Origin: Tolypeutes matacus
Taxonomy: Eukaryota > Chordata > Mammalia > Cingulata > Chlamyphoridae
Assembly (NCBI GenBank): GCA_026826555.1
Contig: JAKSZT010053928.1
Location: 1,918,440-1,982,439, forward strand
DNA length: 64,000 nucleotides
Direction of reading: 5' to 3'
Shown: piece after piece, positions 59,395 through 64,000 of the stretch
How positions within the stretch are numbered: position 1 is the first letter of the stretch
Layout of the letters: each line of letters begins with the position of its first letter
The notes under the pieces: generated by a model
Databases searched by the model: none
Told to the model about the DNA's origin: nothing
The model's input: the letters and a program-made list of their open reading frames with translations, nothing else
Program-made: the position numbers and the translations under genes

Positions 59395-59554
59395 CTAAAA
59401 CACTCAGCAAGACTTTGAGATGGACAAACAGGACCAAAGGACCAAGTCCCATAGGATGCCCTGGGGCTTTGGGGACATGAACTTGGCTAAGACTCCAAAC
59501 ATCTTTTTGTTTCCATCTCAGGATAACATGTGCTCTGCTGACTTCCATAAAAAG

Positions 59555-59632
59555 ACTATGTGATTAAATGAGATAAAGTTTGTATAGGTGCTTTGAAAGG
59601 CATCAAATGCCCTAGAAATGTTAGTCTCCAGC
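59555..59632 (+). mobile_element. MIR 3' fragment
   Basis: 'gattaaatgagataaagttt' and 'gtgctttgaaaggcatcaaa' followed by 'ctagaaatgttag' match the MIR 3' end. Confidence 0.6.
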
Positions 59633-59789
59633 CCCCACACATCTCTTCTGAGCCCTGGGTTGTCTATGTGACATTGTTACTTGAATATTTTGCTGGTATT
59701 GTAAACTTAACATGTGCAATATGAACCTCTTGTTCTTCTACAAAATTCCCGTTTTTCCCATCTCTATGAGTGGCTCCTCCACACCAACC

Positions 59790-60115
59790 AGATATTTAAG
59801 CCAGAAACCTGGGAGTTTTCCTTGATACCTTCCTCTCCTTCACTCATATTGGCAATTAATCATCAGGCCCTGTTGATTCAACTCCACTTTTTCTGGAATC
59901 TGGGCACTTCTCTAGCCTGGGCTCTATCATCCTTCAACTAAACCTCTGCAAGAACCAATCACTAGTCCCTGCTTCCTCTCATGCCCCATTGCCTGGCCCA
60001 CACATACACCTCTCCCTCCAAAGTCCATTTTCTCACTGCAGCCAGAATGGTCCTTTTAATTTGATCATGTCACTCCCCTGTTCAAAACTCCTCAGTAGAG
60101 TTTTGACTTCTCAGA
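59790..60115 (+). mobile_element. L2 LINE internal fragment
   Basis: 'agaaacctgggagttttcc', 'tgataccttcctctcc', 'caggccctgttgattc', 'cagccagaatggtcctttt' and 'gatcatgtcactcccctg' follow one another as in the L2 ORF2/3' region. One of the better-preserved L2 pieces here. The open frames across it are L2 remnants. Confidence 0.8.
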
Positions 60116-61890
60116 GACTTGAAAAAATACTGAAGAGCATGGGAATTGAGAGAAAGCTGCACCCTGATGGGATTTATGACGTGTGACTTACCAACTGGTC
60201 TTTGGCTGCCGGACACTCACATAGAACTAACACATCCTAAAGCCCTTCCCTCTCCACTGAAACTCTGGCAGAGGACGGCAACTGAGACCTCCTCAGCCAA
60301 GAGTCCTCACTGGACACCCCAATGGATAAGAATCCCCATTAAGAGGATAAGCATGTGTGCCTGTGCCTGCTTATTTGTGCAACCTTTGTGCCTGCCATCT
60401 GTTTACCAGCTGTACTTCCAGGAAGGTGGGAGGGGTAGGAATCTGCTATAATGAAATGAAAAACAAAATGGGTTCTTTTCTGTTTGTACTTCTTATTAGA
60501 TATTGAGTATTTTTAATTATCTGGGAATATCTCCCTAAATTTTGAGTTTTTTCTTAATGCCTTAAAAATGCTATATCTTGAAGTGCCTCAGATTATTTTA
60601 CTAAACACCTAAAAAGCTTCTGAACAACCAGTGTGTTTGAAAGTTGGAATACAATCAAGTCTGTAACATCCATGTGCAAATTCTTGGCTCAGTGCATTAC
60701 ATAAGACAATTTTTAATTCAAAATAGACTTACTCTACCATTCCGTATTAGTGATCTGCTCAGGAAAAACTAATTTTAACATTTTCCTAAATAAAATGTAT
60801 TTCAGAAAGATAAATATACTACCAGAACTGTTGTGTAAAGTTTTACAAAGTGAAATAGAAATGCTTTTGAATTAACTGCAGTTTTAGATTATTAGGTCTA
60901 ATAATTTGGGCCAAAAGCCATTTCAAAACTTTGAGAGTAAATATCAAATGGAATGTAATTGTGAGATTAAATCATATACAATAAAACAGAATAGAGATGA
61001 AATGTTTCTGAGCATTGGAAGGTGCATACCCACTCCCACCACTATTATCTACACTTTCATCCCAATCCAGGGACTCAAATAATCAAGAATTAACTATTTT
61101 TAAATTTTCAATGGCACCTTTTCTCAGTGATCTCCAAAAGCTTCACAGATGTGGCCTGGTGTCAACTGCAGTATTGAGCTCTCATATGCACAGGGCTTTG
61201 AAGACCTGAGCAAAGTTGCATAAGCACAGTGTGGGGAGAACTAGGCACTAAGCTAGGGTCGTGAGGCCCAAAATCCAGTCCTCCCTCTCTACCCACCATG
61301 TCCCCAATAATCAACTATGTCATCCCTCTTCTTAGATGGTCAGCTGCAAAGTGAGACTACCAAGATAGATGGTTTCTTGAAAATACTCTGGTCCACAATT
61401 CTATGATTTCACACATAGGATAAGTTGCCATGGGGGAAAAATCTCTTAGAGTGAATCCACTTAAAATCAGAAACTGAAAATTTAGAGTAAATAGTGGGGG
61501 CCTGAAAATATGGTTTGAATGGGCCTTCAGTTTGAAAAACAAAACTAATATATTAAATGAGATTTACTTTATCATTTTAAGTTTGGGGTTATTATTGCAA
61601 TTATCAATTAATTCTTAGAACCAAGAATTTTTTCACATAATTTTTATACAAAATTTCACGATGGTTTAATACCACAGTATGATGTCCTTTACAAAATAAA
61701 AATAGTAAAATATTTAAGACTTCATCATTTTCTCAAAGCCCCTCTTAATCATTTGATTTTCAATCATTTCTGATGAATTACTATCCCATCTTTATTCTCC
61801 TTGATTTTTCTCCTCTCCTTATTATTCATTTTTTAAATTCTTCCATTCCCATCTGGCAACAGCTTTGCATGTGTTTCAAACAGTCATCAG
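60116..61890. other. Unique AT-rich sequence
   Basis: No gene or repeat recognised. AT-rich between 60480 and 61000 and again at 61560-61780. Confidence 0.35.
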
Positions 61891-62077
61891 GGGAAGCGGC
61901 TGTGGCTCAATCAGTAGGGCTCCCGTTTACCATATGGGAGGACCCGGGTTCGATTCCCGGGGCCTCCTGGTGAAGGCAAGCCCGCCCGCGCGGCGTGGTT
62001 AGCTGACCCAGCGAGCACTAGCAGCAAGGGGGGGATAAATGAATAAATAAATAAAATCTTTAAAAAAAAAAAAAAAA
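61891..62077 (+). mobile_element. DAS SINE, single unit, well preserved
   Basis: A-box-like 'tggctcaatcagtagggc' and B box GGTTCGATTCC (61947-61957), the exact pol III consensus. The body is followed by 'ggcctcctgg', a G-rich part, (AATA)n and an A16 tail (62062-62077). AAACAGTCATCAG is found at 61878-61890 and 62075-62087, a perfect 13-bp target duplication. It appears relatively young among the copies here. Confidence 0.95.
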
Positions 62078-62087
62078 CAGTCATCAG

Positions 62088-64000
62088 CATTGCTTTTACC
62101 AACTACAAAATCTTGCATCTTTTGCAAGATTTACAACTTCACTTTGCACTCGATTTATAGCATTTTGTTAAAGTAAAGGGCAGGTCTAGTGTTAAGTAAG
62201 GAAGGATTTAGGTGGGAGCTAATTTTATAAATAAATGAATAACATTAGTGAATATTTTCATGTCATGATGGCTTTTGCTCCTCTGTGCAATCTGTAATGG
62301 CAGAGACTCAGATAAGAAGGCAGCCTTGTATTTATGAGATCTGGAATCCATTTCTCTTCTTGTCTATGCAAGCCCATGTTATATAGAAATAAAAGATGTT
62401 CCCCTGATTCCTGATCTCTATGAAAATCCCTATGGGAAAAGACTGCATTTTAGAAACACAGAACTAACATTAATGGGATTTTTATTTGAATAATTAACAA
62501 ATGAAAGACTTGACAATATAATGCTGCATCAATCCCAGAACTGTTTGCTATGACAGCTCATAACAATATTGTCATATCTGGCTTCATAGAGAGAAATAGT
62601 CTGTTTTTAAAAATAGTTCTTGGCAGTAGAATCCATGATATCTTTACATGAAAGGCCATTTATTAGGTAATGGCATGGATCACCCCACCAGGGTATTCAA
62701 CTAGGAGTCATTTGTTTTTGAAAAAAGGTGGTCTCACTGGGGCCTGTCTTCATATTATGGAAAAAAAGAAATGGATTGACTGGTTGAAGCTGAAAGGTAA
62801 CTTTCAGAATATCTCATGAAAACAAATCCTTTTACAGAAGGTGTCGGACCAGCCATTATGATGATTTTGCTTCCCCTGCCTTACTCCTTTTCTGTATTTT
62901 GTGGAAGATGTGTCATTTGGCTCCAGGATGGAGTCCTAATATCCAAAGGACTTAATGCTGCTAAAAGCATGAGTTTCTCAGCCAGGGCACTCCCTCTACC
63001 TTCCACCCTATCCTGCTCATTAAAATAAGGACTTGCCTCAGGGCGGGAGGTGAATTCAGGGAATGGGAGTGAGAGACTGTGGGAAATAAAATAGGAAAGG
63101 AGGGAAAGCCAAGACAAGGGTGTGTAGTCCAGTGGGTCAAAGCTGTGGGTGACTGGAGCTGAATCCCACTGGGGCCGTCTGAGAAACTATAGAACTAACC
63201 TCAGAATTACCTGCCTGGGGAACAGAAGGGAAAGCATATCTCTACCAGCTCCCATTCCTATTGTCAAGGGTTGCCTGTGAGGCCTTACTCTCCTGCACCT
63301 CCAGGTTGCAGATGCCAGTGGGTGTCCACGGGCATCTCTCACCCCTGAAGTCAGAGGGGTCGCAGGGTAGGAAACAAGAGGTCCCTGGTGCAGCTGAAGT
63401 GAAGCACTGTCAAATTTCATCAGCACGAAGCTACTTATAATAGCACCTAAAGGAGAAGGTGAGCCACTTGGGGAGGCAGCACAGATGAAGTGTTAGACAC
63501 AAAGACGGAAAGTCTCTTAGGTGATAACTAACAGGTAAATTCAAATCGGGGCAACCAGAAATCATGTCAATTTTAAATGCTGCTGGGAACGCCAAGAAGA
63601 ATAGGTGAATTTGCAGTACTTGCTTATGGGACACGTGGGGCACCCCACCCCTTTGTACTATTTTCCACACTCTTTCTCAAATGCCATTTTCATCTTGTCT
63701 GTTACTTATGCCTGCTCAGGAGATGGGTGAGTTTTTGGAAGCTTCTCATTTCAAAAGCACAACCAATTGGCCTTCATGGGGCCCATAAGTCTCCAGTCCA
63801 ATCTCACATCCACACTTAAGGTGCTAATAATAGTTATAGCTCAGAGGAGGCACTCTATAAAGAGTAGTTCTTATTCTTTTCTGCTAGCCAACCCTTCACT
63901 CCTTTTGCCTATATTGTTATTTTTTCTTTTTGTTTTGTCTATTTAAACCCCACCTTACTCTAAAAACTACATGAGATGGCCACGCCTATACTCTACAGTT
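62088..64000. other. Unique sequence, with a candidate SOX-like site
   Basis: 62450-62620 is repeat-free, with TAATTAAC and the palindrome ACAATATTGT at 62563-62572. A weak MIR-like tail may lie at 63831-63880. No gene. Confidence 0.35.

Noticed and set aside
1..64000. CRISPR arrays, operons, riboswitches, bacterial promoters or tRNA/rRNA genes
   Set aside because: No such structures are visible. The composition and repeat content are those of a mammalian nuclear genome. The tRNA-like units are SINE-derived.

Overview
This window looks like intergenic (or deep intronic) DNA from a placental mammal of the order Xenarthra, most likely an armadillo. The main reason is a set of tRNA-derived SINEs of the DAS type, known from armadillo, at 5068, 11445, 19950, 33001 and 61891. 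Ancient eutherian repeats (L1M, L2, MIR, MER5A-like hAT elements, MaLR-type LTRs) fill much of the rest. No protein-coding gene, exon, rRNA or tRNA gene could be supported. All open reading frames are short (longest 179 codons), show no recognisable domain, and several lie in repeats.

Layout. 1-10850: mostly unique AT-rich DNA with L2, MIR and LTR-like relics, a DAS monomer (5068) and a compact hAT MITE with a decayed 8-bp target duplication (8120-8311). 10852-12264: an antisense 5'-truncated L1, a DAS SINE and a MaLR-type LTR. 12300-25250: largely unique, with candidate regulatory DNA (13-15 kb), a (GGGAA)9 microsatellite, two MER5A copies, a dimeric DAS and a split L2/L1 region. At 22.65 kb there is a 29-bp segment copied from 23.44 kb and flanked by an 11-bp target duplication. 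26270-27490: L1 5' sequence interrupted by a solo LTR. 29445-34050: one L1 broken by three successive insertions (an antisense L1, a solo LTR, and a poly(A)-tailed retrocopy that itself holds a dimeric DAS SINE). 34-42 kb: L2, MaLR LTR, an inverted pair of related hAT elements, and a second solo LTR of the same family as the one at 26.4 kb. 42-64 kb: mostly unique DNA with MIR/L2 pieces, a second poly(A)-tailed retrocopy with target duplications (53084-53619), a putative LTR near 59 kb and a well-preserved DAS monomer at 61.9 kb.

There are no genes here to act together. The functional content, if any, is probably regulatory: several repeat-free AT-rich blocks rich in homeodomain-, FOX- and SOX-like sites (about 10.0-10.6, 14.2-14.6, 48.8-49.4 and 62.45-62.6 kb) and two small CpG-rich patches (15.4 and 52.2 kb). 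These are inferences from motif content only. The strongest sequence-level observations are the templated insertion, the two anonymous processed retrocopies and the nested L1 block.
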